NCBI RefSeq assembly: GCF_020165985.1
Contig: NZ_JAIUKZ010000007.1
Location: 248,001 to 312,000, forward strand
DNA from: Bacillus sp. RAR_GA_16
Lineage (GTDB): Bacteria > Bacillota > Bacilli > Bacillales > Guptibacillaceae
Length of the DNA stretch: 64,000 nucleotides
Direction of reading: 5' to 3'
This document shows positions 38,097 through 46,029 of this stretch, in pieces (within the stretch, counting starts at the first letter, position 1; each line of letters starts with the position of its first letter). The translations under genes and the position numbers were made by a program. The notes below the pieces were generated by a model. It saw nothing but the letters and a program-made list of their open reading frames with translations, did no database searches and was not told where the DNA came from.

Positions 38097-40727
38097 TTGA
38101 AGAACAAGTTAGTGTTAATCGATGGGAATAGCATTGCTTATCGTGCGTTTTTTGCATTGCCATTATTAAATAATGATAAAGGTGTTTATACAAATGCCGT
38201 ATTAGGATTTACGACGATGTTATTGAAAATTATTGAGAATGAGTCACCAACGCACATGCTCGTAGCGTTTGACGCAGGAAAAACAACCTTTCGTCATAAG
38301 ACGTATACGGAATATAAAGGTGGTCGTCAAAAAACGCCTTCAGAATTGAGTGAACAGTTCCCAGTGATTCGTGAAGTGCTGGACGCATTTAAAATTAAGC
38401 GTTATGAAATTAAAAATTATGAAGCAGATGATATTATCGGAACAGTATCAGAGCTTGCAAGCAATGAAAATTGGGAAGTGAAAATCTATTCAGGCGACAA
38501 AGATTTACTTCAACTTGTTTCTGAAAATGTACATGTAGCCTTAACGAGAAAGGGAATCACTGATATTGATACATATGATCCAGCCTTTCTCCACGAAAAA
38601 TATGGGCTAAGTCCAGACCAAATTATTGATATGAAAGCACTTATGGGTGACAATTCAGACAACATCCCTGGTGTGCCTGGTGTTGGGGAGAAAACGGCAC
38701 TTAAATTGTTAAAACAGTTTGGAACGGTGGAAGCTGTTTTTGAATCGCTTGATGAGGTTTCTGGTAAAAAGCTAAAAGAAAAATTGGAAGAAAATAAAGA
38801 TCAGGCCATGATGAGTAAAGAGCTTGTGACGATCTTTAAAGAAACGCCGCTTGAGCTAGGAATTGAAGACCTCGGCTATGGGGGCTATGATCAGAAAACG
38901 GTTGCGTCTCTTTTTAATGAGCTTGGATTCAAGTCTCTATTGAATCGCATTGGTGAGGCAGAGGTAGAAGAGGACGAAGAGATTGATGACGTGACGTTTG
39001 AAACGATCGACGAAATACAGTCCAAACACTTAGTTAGTCCTTCAGCGATGATTGTCGAAGTAATGGAAGAAAATTACCACAATGCAGAGATTCAAGGAAT
39101 CTCCCTTGTAAATGAAAGTGGAAATTATTTTATTCCAACAGGTTTAGCGTTACAATCTCCATTGTTCCGGGAGTTTTTGGAAGATAGAACTCAGAAAAAA
39201 TGGGTATTTGATGCGAAAAGAGCTGTTGTTGCTTTAGGGTGGAAGGGGATTTCGTTAGAAGGGATTACATTTGATTTAGTGATTGCTTCTTATCTCTTAA
39301 ATCCTTCTGAGTCGACGCATGATTTATCTGCCATTTCTAGACGAGAGGGCTTTTCTATCGTTTCTTCTGATGAGAACATCTATGGAAAAGGAGCGAAACG
39401 TAAACTTCCGGAAATAGAAGAGTTTTCGGATCATCTTGTTCGAAAAGCCTATGCCGTTTATCAGTTAAAAGAGAAGCTTGAAGATCAATTGAAAAACAAT
39501 GAGCAGTATGAGCTGTTTCACGACTTAGAAATGCCTCTTACGCTAGTTTTAGGTGAAATGGAGACGAAAGGTGTTTCTGTCGATACAAAATTCCTAGAAA
39601 AAATGGGCGAAGAATTAAATGAAAAACTGAGTAAGATTGAAGCAAAGGTTTTTGAACTCGCAGGAACTGAGTTTAATATTAACTCTCCGAAGCAGCTTGG
39701 TGAAGTCCTGTTCGAAAAGTTGGAGCTTCCGGTGATCAAGAAAACAAAAACGGGATACTCTACCTCTGCTGATGTGTTAGAAAAGCTTGAAAGTAAGCAC
39801 GAGGTCATTCCTGAAATTCTTCTTTATCGTCAGCTTGGAAAATTAAATTCGACGTACGTTGAAGGTTTGTTAAAAGTCATCTATTCAGATACAGGAAAAA
39901 TACACACAAGGTTTAATCAAGCACTTACACAGACGGGAAGACTTAGCTCAACCGACCCTAATTTGCAGAACATCCCAATCCGCCTCGAGGAAGGTCGTAA
40001 AATAAGAAAAGCTTTTATTCCATCTCAAAAAGACTGGGTGATGTTTGCAGCGGATTATTCACAAATTGAGCTACGCGTTCTTGCCCATATTGCTCAGGAT
40101 AAGAACTTAATTGAAGCTTTTCAACAAGATGAAGATATTCATACAAAGACGGCAATGAACGTGTTCAATGTCGATAAAGAAGACGTAACCTCTAATATGA
40201 GAAGACATGCGAAAGCTGTTAACTTTGGCATTGTTTATGGGATTAGTGATTATGGCTTATCGCAAAGCATAGACGTTTCTAGAAAAGAAGCGGGAGAGTT
40301 TATTGATCGCTATTTAGAAAGCTTTCCAGGAGTAAAAAACTATATGGAAGACGTTGTCACAAAAGCAAAAGAAGACGGATATGTCTCAACGTTGTTACAA
40401 AGAAGAAGATATCTACCTGAAATTAATTCTCGTAACTTTAATCAGCGCGGCTTCGCTGAACGAACAGCCATGAATACGCCAATACAGGGAACGGCTGCTG
40501 ATATTATTAAGCTCGCCATGGTGCAAATGGAGACGCGTTTAAAAGAAGAAAAGTTAGAAACACGTATGTTGCTTCAAGTACATGATGAATTGATTTTTGA
40601 GGCACCACAAGATGAAATTGAAACGTTAAAACGTATTGTACCTGAAGTCATGGAATCTGCAATCAAACTGGATGTGCCACTGAAAGTTGATTATGAGTAT
40701 GGCTCCACCTGGTATGATGCGAAGTAG
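38097..40727 (+). CDS. polA: DNA polymerase I
   Basis: Pol I fills gaps and removes RNA primers. The 876 residues comprise an N-terminal 5' nuclease (to about 290, with KALMGDNSDNIPGVPGVG), a degenerate 3'-5' exonuclease domain and a complete polymerase domain with DPNLQNIPIR, DYSQIELRVLAH and the VHDELIFE catalytic motif. The exonuclease metal residues DxE are not visible, as in other Bacillus Pol I proteins. The start is TTG at 38097 behind GATGGAGG. It begins the polA-mutM-ytaF-coaE cluster. Confidence 0.97.
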   Translation: MKNKLVLIDGNSIAYRAFFALPLLNNDKGVYTNAVLGFTTMLLKIIENESPTHMLVAFDAGKTTFRHKTYTEYKGGRQKTPSELSEQFPVIREVLDAFKIKRYEIKNYEADDIIGTVSELASNENWEVKIYSGDKDLLQLVSENVHVALTRKGITDIDTYDPAFLHEKYGLSPDQIIDMKALMGDNSDNIPGVPGVGEKTALKLLKQFGTVEAVFESLDEVSGKKLKEKLEENKDQAMMSKELVTIFKETPLELGIEDLGYGGYDQKTVASLFNELGFKSLLNRIGEAEVEEDEEIDDVTFETIDEIQSKHLVSPSAMIVEVMEENYHNAEIQGISLVNESGNYFIPTGLALQSPLFREFLEDRTQKKWVFDAKRAVVALGWKGISLEGITFDLVIASYLLNPSESTHDLSAISRREGFSIVSSDENIYGKGAKRKLPEIEEFSDHLVRKAYAVYQLKEKLEDQLKNNEQYELFHDLEMPLTLVLGEMETKGVSVDTKFLEKMGEELNEKLSKIEAKVFELAGTEFNINSPKQLGEVLFEKLELPVIKKTKTGYSTSADVLEKLESKHEVIPEILLYRQLGKLNSTYVEGLLKVIYSDTGKIHTRFNQALTQTGRLSSTDPNLQNIPIRLEEGRKIRKAFIPSQKDWVMFAADYSQIELRVLAHIAQDKNLIEAFQQDEDIHTKTAMNVFNVDKEDVTSNMRRHAKAVNFGIVYGISDYGLSQSIDVSRKEAGEFIDRYLESFPGVKNYMEDVVTKAKEDGYVSTLLQRRRYLPEINSRNFNQRGFAERTAMNTPIQGTAADIIKLAMVQMETRLKEEKLETRMLLQVHDELIFEAPQDEIETLKRIVPEVMESAIKLDVPLKVDYEYGSTWYDAK

Positions 40728-40747
40728 GCATCAAAGGAGAGGGAAAT

Positions 40748-41578
40748 ATGCCTGAATTACCAGAAGTCGAAACGGTTAAACGCACACTAGAAGGTTTGAT
40801 TGTTGGGAAGAAGGTCACAAATGTAGTTGTAAAGTGGCCTAAAATCATTAAGAAACCAGATGATGTTGAAGCCTTTAAAATGAAAGTCATTGGGCAGACT
40901 TTTACAGGTGTTGAAAGAAGAGGGAAGTTTTTAAAACTGGTTCTTGAAGATGATGTGATTGTCTCTCATCTTCGTATGGAAGGAAAATATAAATTAGCTA
41001 ATACAGAAGAAGACTTTGATCATCATACGCATGTGTTTTTTACATTTGAGGATGGCACAGAGCTTCGATATCATGACGTGCGGAAGTTTGGAACGATGCA
41101 CCTTTTCCCAATTGGATTAGAGGAAAACGAGTTGCCACTCGCACAGCTTGGTCATGAACCGTTCTCAGAACAGTTTACCCCTGAAGTATTAAAAAAAGGG
41201 TTTCAAAAAACCTCCAGAAAAGTAAAAACAGTGTTGTTAGATCAAACGCTTGTTGTGGGCCTTGGAAATATCTATGTAGATGAAGCGTTGTTTAAAGCGA
41301 GCATTCATCCAGAGCGTATTGCTTCTACCCTTACAAATCAGGAAATTGATAAGCTTAGAACGGAGATCATTCATACGTTAGCCGATGCGGTAAATAAAGG
41401 TGGGAGTACAATACGTTCTTATGTGAATAGTCAGGGAAAGGTGGGGACATATCAAGAAAGTCTGTTTGTTTATGGACGTGTCGGGAAAGCTTGTAAAAAC
41501 TGTCAACATGAACTAGAGAAAATCGTTGTTGGTGGAAGAGGGACAACATTTTGTCCAGCCTGTCAGGTAAATGAGTGA
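40748..41578 (+). CDS. mutM: Formamidopyrimidine-DNA glycosylase
   Basis: MutM/Fpg excises 8-oxoguanine and formamidopyrimidines and nicks the abasic site. The 276-residue protein has the N-terminal catalytic PELPEVETVKR (Pro2 nucleophile, Glu3) and a helix-two-turn-helix with VGLGNIYVDEALF. The C-terminal zinc finger is Cys-X2-Cys-X16-Cys-X2-Cys (CKNC ... CPAC). It follows polA by 20 bases with a clear GGAGAGGG ribosome site. Confidence 0.97.
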   Translation: MPELPEVETVKRTLEGLIVGKKVTNVVVKWPKIIKKPDDVEAFKMKVIGQTFTGVERRGKFLKLVLEDDVIVSHLRMEGKYKLANTEEDFDHHTHVFFTFEDGTELRYHDVRKFGTMHLFPIGLEENELPLAQLGHEPFSEQFTPEVLKKGFQKTSRKVKTVLLDQTLVVGLGNIYVDEALFKASIHPERIASTLTNQEIDKLRTEIIHTLADAVNKGGSTIRSYVNSQGKVGTYQESLFVYGRVGKACKNCQHELEKIVVGGRGTTFCPACQVNE

Positions 41579-41593
41579 TTCGTAGCGTTGGAT

Positions 41594-41639
41594 AGGCTCC
41601 TTTCATATACTATTTAAGATTTTAGTATGGAAGGAGCTC
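41594..41639 (+). promoter_or_regulatory. Inverted repeat that encloses the ytaF ribosome binding site
   Basis: GGCTCCTTTCATATACTA (41595-41612) is largely complementary to TAGTATGGAAGGAGCT (41623-41638), with a small bulge. The 3' arm contains GGAAGGAG, the ytaF ribosome site, so folding would hide it. No T run follows, so it is not a terminator. Confidence 0.5.
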
Positions 41640-41643
41640 GCCT

Positions 41644-42276
41644 ATGTACTGGGTTTCTCTTTTTTTCTTAGCGTTTGCAGTAAGTGTAGATGGTTTTGGA
41701 GTTGGCTTAACTTATGGACTACGAAAGATGAAAATTCCGTTTAAGTCGATTCTAATCATTTCGATTTGTTCGGCGATCTCCATGTTCATCGCAATGGGAT
41801 TTGGCTCACTTTTACAGTTATGGATTTCAGATATAGTAGCTCAGCGAATTGGTGGCGGTATTCTTATCGTGCTTGGTGTATGGGTGTTATATCAAATGAT
41901 CCGTAACAATAAAGACGTTGAAAAAACAGTATCCGAGCGAATTCTGCTTCACTATGAAATCCGCTCGCTAGGCGTGGTTATTAGTATTTTAAGAAAACCA
42001 ACCACAGCTGATTTTGATGATTCTGGTACAATTACAGGCATTGAAGCAATCATGCTTGGAGCTGCGTTATCCCTTGATGCGTTTGGAGCGGGGATAGGTG
42101 CGTCAATGGTTGGATTTCCTCCAATTGAAACGTCTCTCTTGATTGCTTGTATGAGTTCATTGTTTTTGCTCGCAGGATTAAAGTTCGGAAACCTTACTTC
42201 GAACATAAAATGGATGGATAAACTATCATTTTTACCAGGATGCCTACTGATCATCTTAGGATTCATGAGAATGTAG
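41644..42276 (+). CDS. ytaF: Sporulation membrane protein YtaF
   Basis: The 210-residue protein has about six hydrophobic helices and is related to the MntP manganese exporters, with SVDGFGVGL and SLDAFGAGIG as the repeated acidic helix motifs. A perfect EF-hand-type loop, DFDDSGTITGIE (residues 123-134), lies between the two halves. YtaF is listed among sporulation membrane proteins of Bacillus. It lies between mutM and coaE, as in B. subtilis. Confidence 0.9.
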   Translation: MYWVSLFFLAFAVSVDGFGVGLTYGLRKMKIPFKSILIISICSAISMFIAMGFGSLLQLWISDIVAQRIGGGILIVLGVWVLYQMIRNNKDVEKTVSERILLHYEIRSLGVVISILRKPTTADFDDSGTITGIEAIMLGAALSLDAFGAGIGASMVGFPPIETSLLIACMSSLFLLAGLKFGNLTSNIKWMDKLSFLPGCLLIILGFMRM

Positions 42277-42291
42277 GGAAGGAGGAAGAAA

Positions 42292-42885
42292 ATGGATATT
42301 GGACTTACCGGTGGAATTGCTAGCGGAAAAAGTACTGTAGCTGAGATGATTCGACGCTATAATCTACCAATTGTTGATGCAGACGTAATGGCACGAAAAG
42401 TCGTTGAACCTGGTGAGCCAGCACTTGAAAAGATCTTTCAATTGTTTGGAGAAGACATGAAAGCGGAAGATGGGGGGCTTGATCGAAAGAAGTTAGGCTC
42501 CGTCATCTTTAAAGATGAAGAGAAGCGCAACGTTTTAAATCAAGTTCTTCACCCTGCTATTCGAAAAGGAATGCTTGATCAAGCAGCAGCTTATAAAAAA
42601 CAGGGAAGCACGCATGTTGTTTTTGATATTCCGTTATTATTTGAAAGTCAGCTAACTCATATGGTTGATCAAACCCTTCTCGTTTATGTCGATGCCAAAA
42701 CCCAGCTATCGAGATTAGTCAATAGGGATGGGAGTACTGAAGAAGAGGCTTTAGATCGTATTCAATCCCAAATGCCTATTGAAGAAAAGAAAGATCTAGC
42801 TGATGAGGTGATTGATAACACTGGCAGACGGGAAGAGACGGAAGAACAACTTAACAGTATTCTGAAAAAATGGGGAATAATATGA
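42292..42885 (+). CDS. coaE: Dephospho-CoA kinase
   Basis: It phosphorylates dephospho-CoA in the last step of coenzyme A synthesis. The 197 residues begin with the P-loop GLTGGIASGKST (4-15), followed by VDADVMARKVVEPG, FDIPLLFE near 120 and the RIQSQMP lid near 156. The ATG at 42292 follows GGAGGAAG. A terminator follows within three bases. Confidence 0.97.
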   Translation: MDIGLTGGIASGKSTVAEMIRRYNLPIVDADVMARKVVEPGEPALEKIFQLFGEDMKAEDGGLDRKKLGSVIFKDEEKRNVLNQVLHPAIRKGMLDQAAAYKKQGSTHVVFDIPLLFESQLTHMVDQTLLVYVDAKTQLSRLVNRDGSTEEEALDRIQSQMPIEEKKDLADEVIDNTGRREETEEQLNSILKKWGII

Positions 42886-42888
42886 GGG

Positions 42889-42918
42889 AAAACACGTCTA
42901 CAAGGACGTGTTTTTTTG
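42889..42918 (+). terminator. Terminator of polA-mutM-ytaF-coaE
   Basis: AACACGTC pairs with GACGTGTT around six bases, then Ts. Confidence 0.86.
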
Positions 42919-42992
42919 TATTTTATAGTCAAGCGCTTAGATCGATAAGATCTACAAAAATAGTGTAAATTAATCTTTTCATTTGCATATTA

Positions 42993-43003
42993 TATGTTAT
43001 ACT
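42993..43003 (+). promoter_or_regulatory. CcpN box overlapping the gapB -10
   Basis: TATGTTATACT matches the published CcpN consensus TRTGHYATAYW at every position. It overlaps TATACT (42998-43003), which with its preceding TG forms an extended -10 promoter. CcpN represses gapB under glycolytic conditions in B. subtilis. Confidence 0.72.
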
Positions 43004-43024
43004 AATTTTGTGATAGGGGAAATA

Positions 43025-43035
43025 AGTATAACACA
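43025..43035 (-). promoter_or_regulatory. Second CcpN box, opposite strand
   Basis: The minus strand reads TGTGTTATACT, again a full match to TRTGHYATAYW. It lies 22 bases downstream of the first box, in inverted orientation, in the gapB leader. Confidence 0.68.
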
Positions 43036-43057
43036 TATGTGGCGGGAGGAACGCTGA

Positions 43058-44086
43058 ATGAAATCAAGAGTAGCGATTAATGGCTTTGGAAGAATTGGGC
43101 GAATGGTATTTAGAAAGGCAATGATGGAAGATAGTTTGGAAGTTGTAGCAATTAACGCTAGCTATCCACCAGAAACGCTCAGCCATTTAATTAAATATGA
43201 TAGCATTCACGGTACATTTGATGGAGAGGTTACACCAGTTGAGAATGGAATAAAGATTAACAATAAAAAAGTGGTTGTTTTAAATAATCGTGACCCAAAA
43301 AGTCTTCCTTGGAAAGAGATGGGAATCGATATTGTCATTGAAGCTACCGGAAAGTTTCGTACGAGAGAAGAAGCCGGTTATCATATTGAAGCAGGAGCAA
43401 CAAAAGTAATCATTACCGCACCTGGTAAGAATGAAGATTTAACAATCGTGATGGGCATAAATGAAAGCGAATACAACAATGAACAACACCACGTTTTATC
43501 CAATGCTTCTTGTACAACCAATTGTCTTGCTCCAGTCGTTCAGGTGCTTGATAAGTCGTTTGGAATTGTTTCAGGCATGATGACAACGGTGCATGCTTAC
43601 ACCAATGATCAAAAGAACATTGATAATCCACACAAAGATTTAAGAAGAGCTCGCGCCTGTGGCCAGTCCATTATTCCTACTTCTACAGGCGCTGCTAAAG
43701 CGATTTCAAAAGTGTTGCCTCATTTAGAAGGCAAACTGAATGGAATGTCACTTCGAGTACCGACACCTAATGTTTCCTTAGTAGACCTGGTGGTGGATCT
43801 TAAGAAAGAAGTAACCGTTGAACAAATAAACGATGCTTTAAAAGCAGCTTCGGAAGGGCCACTAAGAGGTATTCTTGGGTACTCTGATGAACCTTTAGTA
43901 TCAATTGACTATAACGGCAATGCGCATTCTTCTATCGTCGATGGACTATCGACTATGGTCGTTGAAAACAAAAAGGTAAAGGTGCTTGCCTGGTATGACA
44001 ATGAATGGGGATATTCTTGTCGAGTAGTGGATATGGCAAAATACGTAGGGGAACGAATTCCCGAGAAATTGAAAGTGAGCGTATAG
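43058..44086 (+). CDS. gapB: Gluconeogenic glyceraldehyde-3-phosphate dehydrogenase GapB
   Basis: GapB runs in the gluconeogenic direction with NADP preference. The 342 residues include GFGRIGRMVFR (9-19) and the catalytic NASCTTNC with Cys152. INASYPPETLSHLIKYDSIHG lacks the NAD-specific aspartate found in glycolytic GapA, as in B. subtilis GapB. Two CcpN boxes control the promoter region. In B. subtilis gapB is followed by speD, as here. Confidence 0.97.
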   Translation: MKSRVAINGFGRIGRMVFRKAMMEDSLEVVAINASYPPETLSHLIKYDSIHGTFDGEVTPVENGIKINNKKVVVLNNRDPKSLPWKEMGIDIVIEATGKFRTREEAGYHIEAGATKVIITAPGKNEDLTIVMGINESEYNNEQHHVLSNASCTTNCLAPVVQVLDKSFGIVSGMMTTVHAYTNDQKNIDNPHKDLRRARACGQSIIPTSTGAAKAISKVLPHLEGKLNGMSLRVPTPNVSLVDLVVDLKKEVTVEQINDALKAASEGPLRGILGYSDEPLVSIDYNGNAHSSIVDGLSTMVVENKKVKVLAWYDNEWGYSCRVVDMAKYVGERIPEKLKVSV

Positions 44087-44096
44087 GTTGAAAAAG

Positions 44097-44130
44097 AAAG
44101 AAGTAGGAGCGATCCTGCTTCTTTTTTTTT
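44097..44130 (+). terminator. Terminator of gapB
   Basis: AAAGAAGTAGGA pairs with TCCTGCTTCTTT (one wobble), then nine or more Ts. Confidence 0.87.
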
Positions 44131-44267
44131 GAAGTTAAGTAACGCGCGAAAATAACTTTAGGATAAAGGATATTTCTCGTCCATGTTGGATATATTTCTA
44201 TTATTGCTGCTTCACTCACTTTAGTAAAAGTAAGTGGAGAGAAGAAAGGTTTGCATTTAATTTATTC

Positions 44268-44296
44268 TTGCAAATCTATTTTAAAAGCCTTATACT
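44268..44296 (+). promoter_or_regulatory. Sigma-A promoter of speD
   Basis: TTGCAA (44268-44273), 17 bases, TATACT (44291-44296). The region between the gapB terminator and this promoter holds only an imperfect 10-bp hairpin (44213-44236) and no gene. Confidence 0.72.
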
Positions 44297-44302
44297 ATTT
44301 TT

Positions 44303-44439
44303 CGTGAACTTCTTTTATAGCAATTTGGCATTGAAAACTACTTAAAGGGTTAGGACCTCATCGGACTAACTTTCCCCCGTGGTGGATTTTCAATACCGCA
44401 TGCTTTAGGCATGAGTAAATTTAAAGGGGGAATTTTGCT
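44303..44439 (+). promoter_or_regulatory. Structured leader RNA of speD, candidate riboswitch-like element
   Basis: The roughly 137-base leader can form P1 ATTGAAAA (44330-44337)/TTTTCAAT (44387-44394). P1 encloses P2 AGGGTTAG (44345-44352)/CTAACTTT (44366-44373), which has two wobbles. A third hairpin, CATGC/GCATG (44399-44413), follows. TTCCCCC (44372-44378) inside P1 is complementary to GGGGGAA of the ribosome site (44426-44432), so an alternative fold would block translation. I do not recognise a known riboswitch class. Confidence 0.5.
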
Positions 44440-44829
44440 ATGGATACAATGGGACGTCACGTCATTGCTGAATTATGGGGCTGTGACACTGAAAAATTAA
44501 ACAACATGAAATTTATTGAAGAAACGTTTGTTGAAGCTGCTCTAAAGTCTGGTGCAGAGGTTCGTGAAGTAGCATTTCATAAATTTGCACCTCAGGGTGT
44601 AAGTGGCGTAGTTATTATTTCTGAATCACACTTAACGATCCACAGTTTCCCTGAGCATGGTTATGCAAGTATTGATGTCTATACGTGCGGTGATCTTGAT
44701 CCAAATGTAGCTGCAAATTACATTGCAGATGCCCTTGGAGCGGATACGCGTGAGAACATTGAACTTCCACGAGGTATGGGACCAGTAAAACCAAAAGTAA
44801 GAGAAGAACAATCTGCGTTTACTTCATAA
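44440..44829 (+). CDS. speD: S-adenosylmethionine decarboxylase proenzyme
   Basis: SpeD makes decarboxylated SAM, the aminopropyl donor for spermidine. The 129-residue proenzyme is of the short bacterial type. It cleaves itself between Glu62 and Ser63 in SESHLTIHS to form the pyruvoyl group; His68 and Cys83 (YTCGD) complete the site. It lies between gapB and nrdR. Its product would feed both classical spermidine synthase and the membrane aminopropyltransferase encoded at 9914-11458. Confidence 0.96.
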   Translation: MDTMGRHVIAELWGCDTEKLNNMKFIEETFVEAALKSGAEVREVAFHKFAPQGVSGVVIISESHLTIHSFPEHGYASIDVYTCGDLDPNVAANYIADALGADTRENIELPRGMGPVKPKVREEQSAFTS

Positions 44830-44843
44830 TTATACAGCGAATG

Positions 44844-44870
44844 AAAGGGTGCCTGCGGTGCCCTTTTTTT
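44844..44870 (+). terminator. Terminator of speD
   Basis: AAAGGGTGCC and GGTGCCCTTT pair with two wobbles around TGC, followed by Ts. Confidence 0.8.
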
Positions 44871-44979
44871 ATTTTGTAAAGGGAAGTTCTTAGTTCAGAA
44901 TGAAGAGGTATTCCGCTTGATTTCGTTGATTTATCAGTCATTTATTGCTATCCTTAAAAAAAATAGAGGAGGACCAGGG

Positions 44980-45369
44980 GTGGGAATAAAAGAATTTTTC
45001 AGCAACCGTTCTGAAACAGGGGAAAGACACCAAAATGAGGCACTAAAAACGCACTATTTTAAAGCGACAAAAGAACAGGCTTTCACAGAAGCAAAAGCCA
45101 TTCTTCAAAAACATTATAAAGGTGAAATCGTGACCAATTCACCCGAACGTGGAGAGTTTGTTTTTCAAGTGAAGGGGCCTAAAAAAGCTTTAATCGTTGT
45201 AACTGTCGTAACTGTGCGCGCTTATAAAACAGCTGTTGATTTTTCCGTTTCAACAGAAACGCCTTTACCGGTAGATTTCGGTTTCAGCAAAAAGGTGATT
45301 GAAACCATTTATTCAGATATGAAGAAAAAATTAACGTTGATCGGAACAGGCATTTCAGAGCAATTTTAG
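44980..45369 (+). CDS. Conserved cytosolic protein of unknown function
   Basis: The 129-residue soluble protein starts at GTG 44980 behind AGAGGAGGA; an upstream in-frame ATG at 44917 has no ribosome site. It opens with GIKEFFSNRSET, has HYFKATKEQAFTEAKAIL near residue 25 and FSVSTETPLPVDFGFSKKVIE near 85. Similar proteins occur in Bacillaceae near speD and nrdR, annotated only as cytosolic protein. I see no catalytic motif. Confidence 0.75.
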   Translation: MGIKEFFSNRSETGERHQNEALKTHYFKATKEQAFTEAKAILQKHYKGEIVTNSPERGEFVFQVKGPKKALIVVTVVTVRAYKTAVDFSVSTETPLPVDFGFSKKVIETIYSDMKKKLTLIGTGISEQF

Positions 45370-45443
45370 CGAGAGGTGTGCCATCGCACATTTTATGCTA
45401 AAATAAGAAATAGAAATCTTGTTCGTTTAGTGGAGATGATCTA

Positions 45444-45902
45444 ATGCGCTGTCCCAACTGCAATCATAATGGTACAAGAGTGCTTGACTCCAGACCGGTT
45501 CACGAAGGCCGGTCGATTCGCAGGCGCCGCGAATGTGAATCGTGTACTTATCGATTTACAACGTTTGAAACCGTTGAAGAAATACCGCTTATTGTAGTGA
45601 AAAAAGATGGAGCTAGGGAAGAGTTTAGTCGGGAAAAGATTCTTCGAGGTTTAATAAAAGCCTGTGAAAAAAGACCTGTGCCTCTCGAAAAACTTGAAAC
45701 CATCGTGAATGAAATAGAACGCGATCTTCGCAATCAGGGGGCATCTGAGATTAGTAGCGATACTGTAGGTGAGCTTGTAATGGATCAGCTTGCAAAAGTT
45801 GATGAAGTCGCTTATGTTCGATTTGCTTCCGTTTATCGTCAGTTTAAAGATATCAATGTGTTTATTCGTGAGCTTAAAGAATTAATTAACAGAGCAGAGT
45901 AA
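45444..45902 (+). CDS. nrdR: Transcriptional repressor NrdR
   Basis: NrdR represses ribonucleotide reductase genes in response to ATP/dATP. The 152 residues comprise an N-terminal zinc ribbon (Cys3, Cys6, Cys31, Cys34) with RSIRRRREC, and an ATP-cone domain starting at [16 protein letters not shown]. Its position before dnaB and dnaI is conserved with B. subtilis (ytcG). It has its own terminator. Confidence 0.97.
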   Translation: MRCPNCNHNGTRVLDSRPVHEGRSIRRRRECESCTYRFTTFETVEEIPLIVVKKDGAREEFSREKILRGLIKACEKRPVPLEKLETIVNEIERDLRNQGASEISSDTVGELVMDQLAKVDEVAYVRFASVYRQFKDINVFIRELKELINRAE

Positions 45903-45908
45903 AGAAAA

Positions 45909-45934
45909 GGAGCTTAGTGTAAGCTCTTTTTTTG
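45909..45934 (+). terminator. Terminator of nrdR
   Basis: GAGCTTA pairs with TAAGCTC around GTG, then Ts. Confidence 0.82.
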
Positions 45935-46029
45935 TACGTCAATAATATAAAACAGTTCGAGTTAAAACCTTGAATGATGTTCAGTTTTAGGCTATAAGTA
46001 AGGGAGAAAATCTAAGAGGGAATGTAAAG

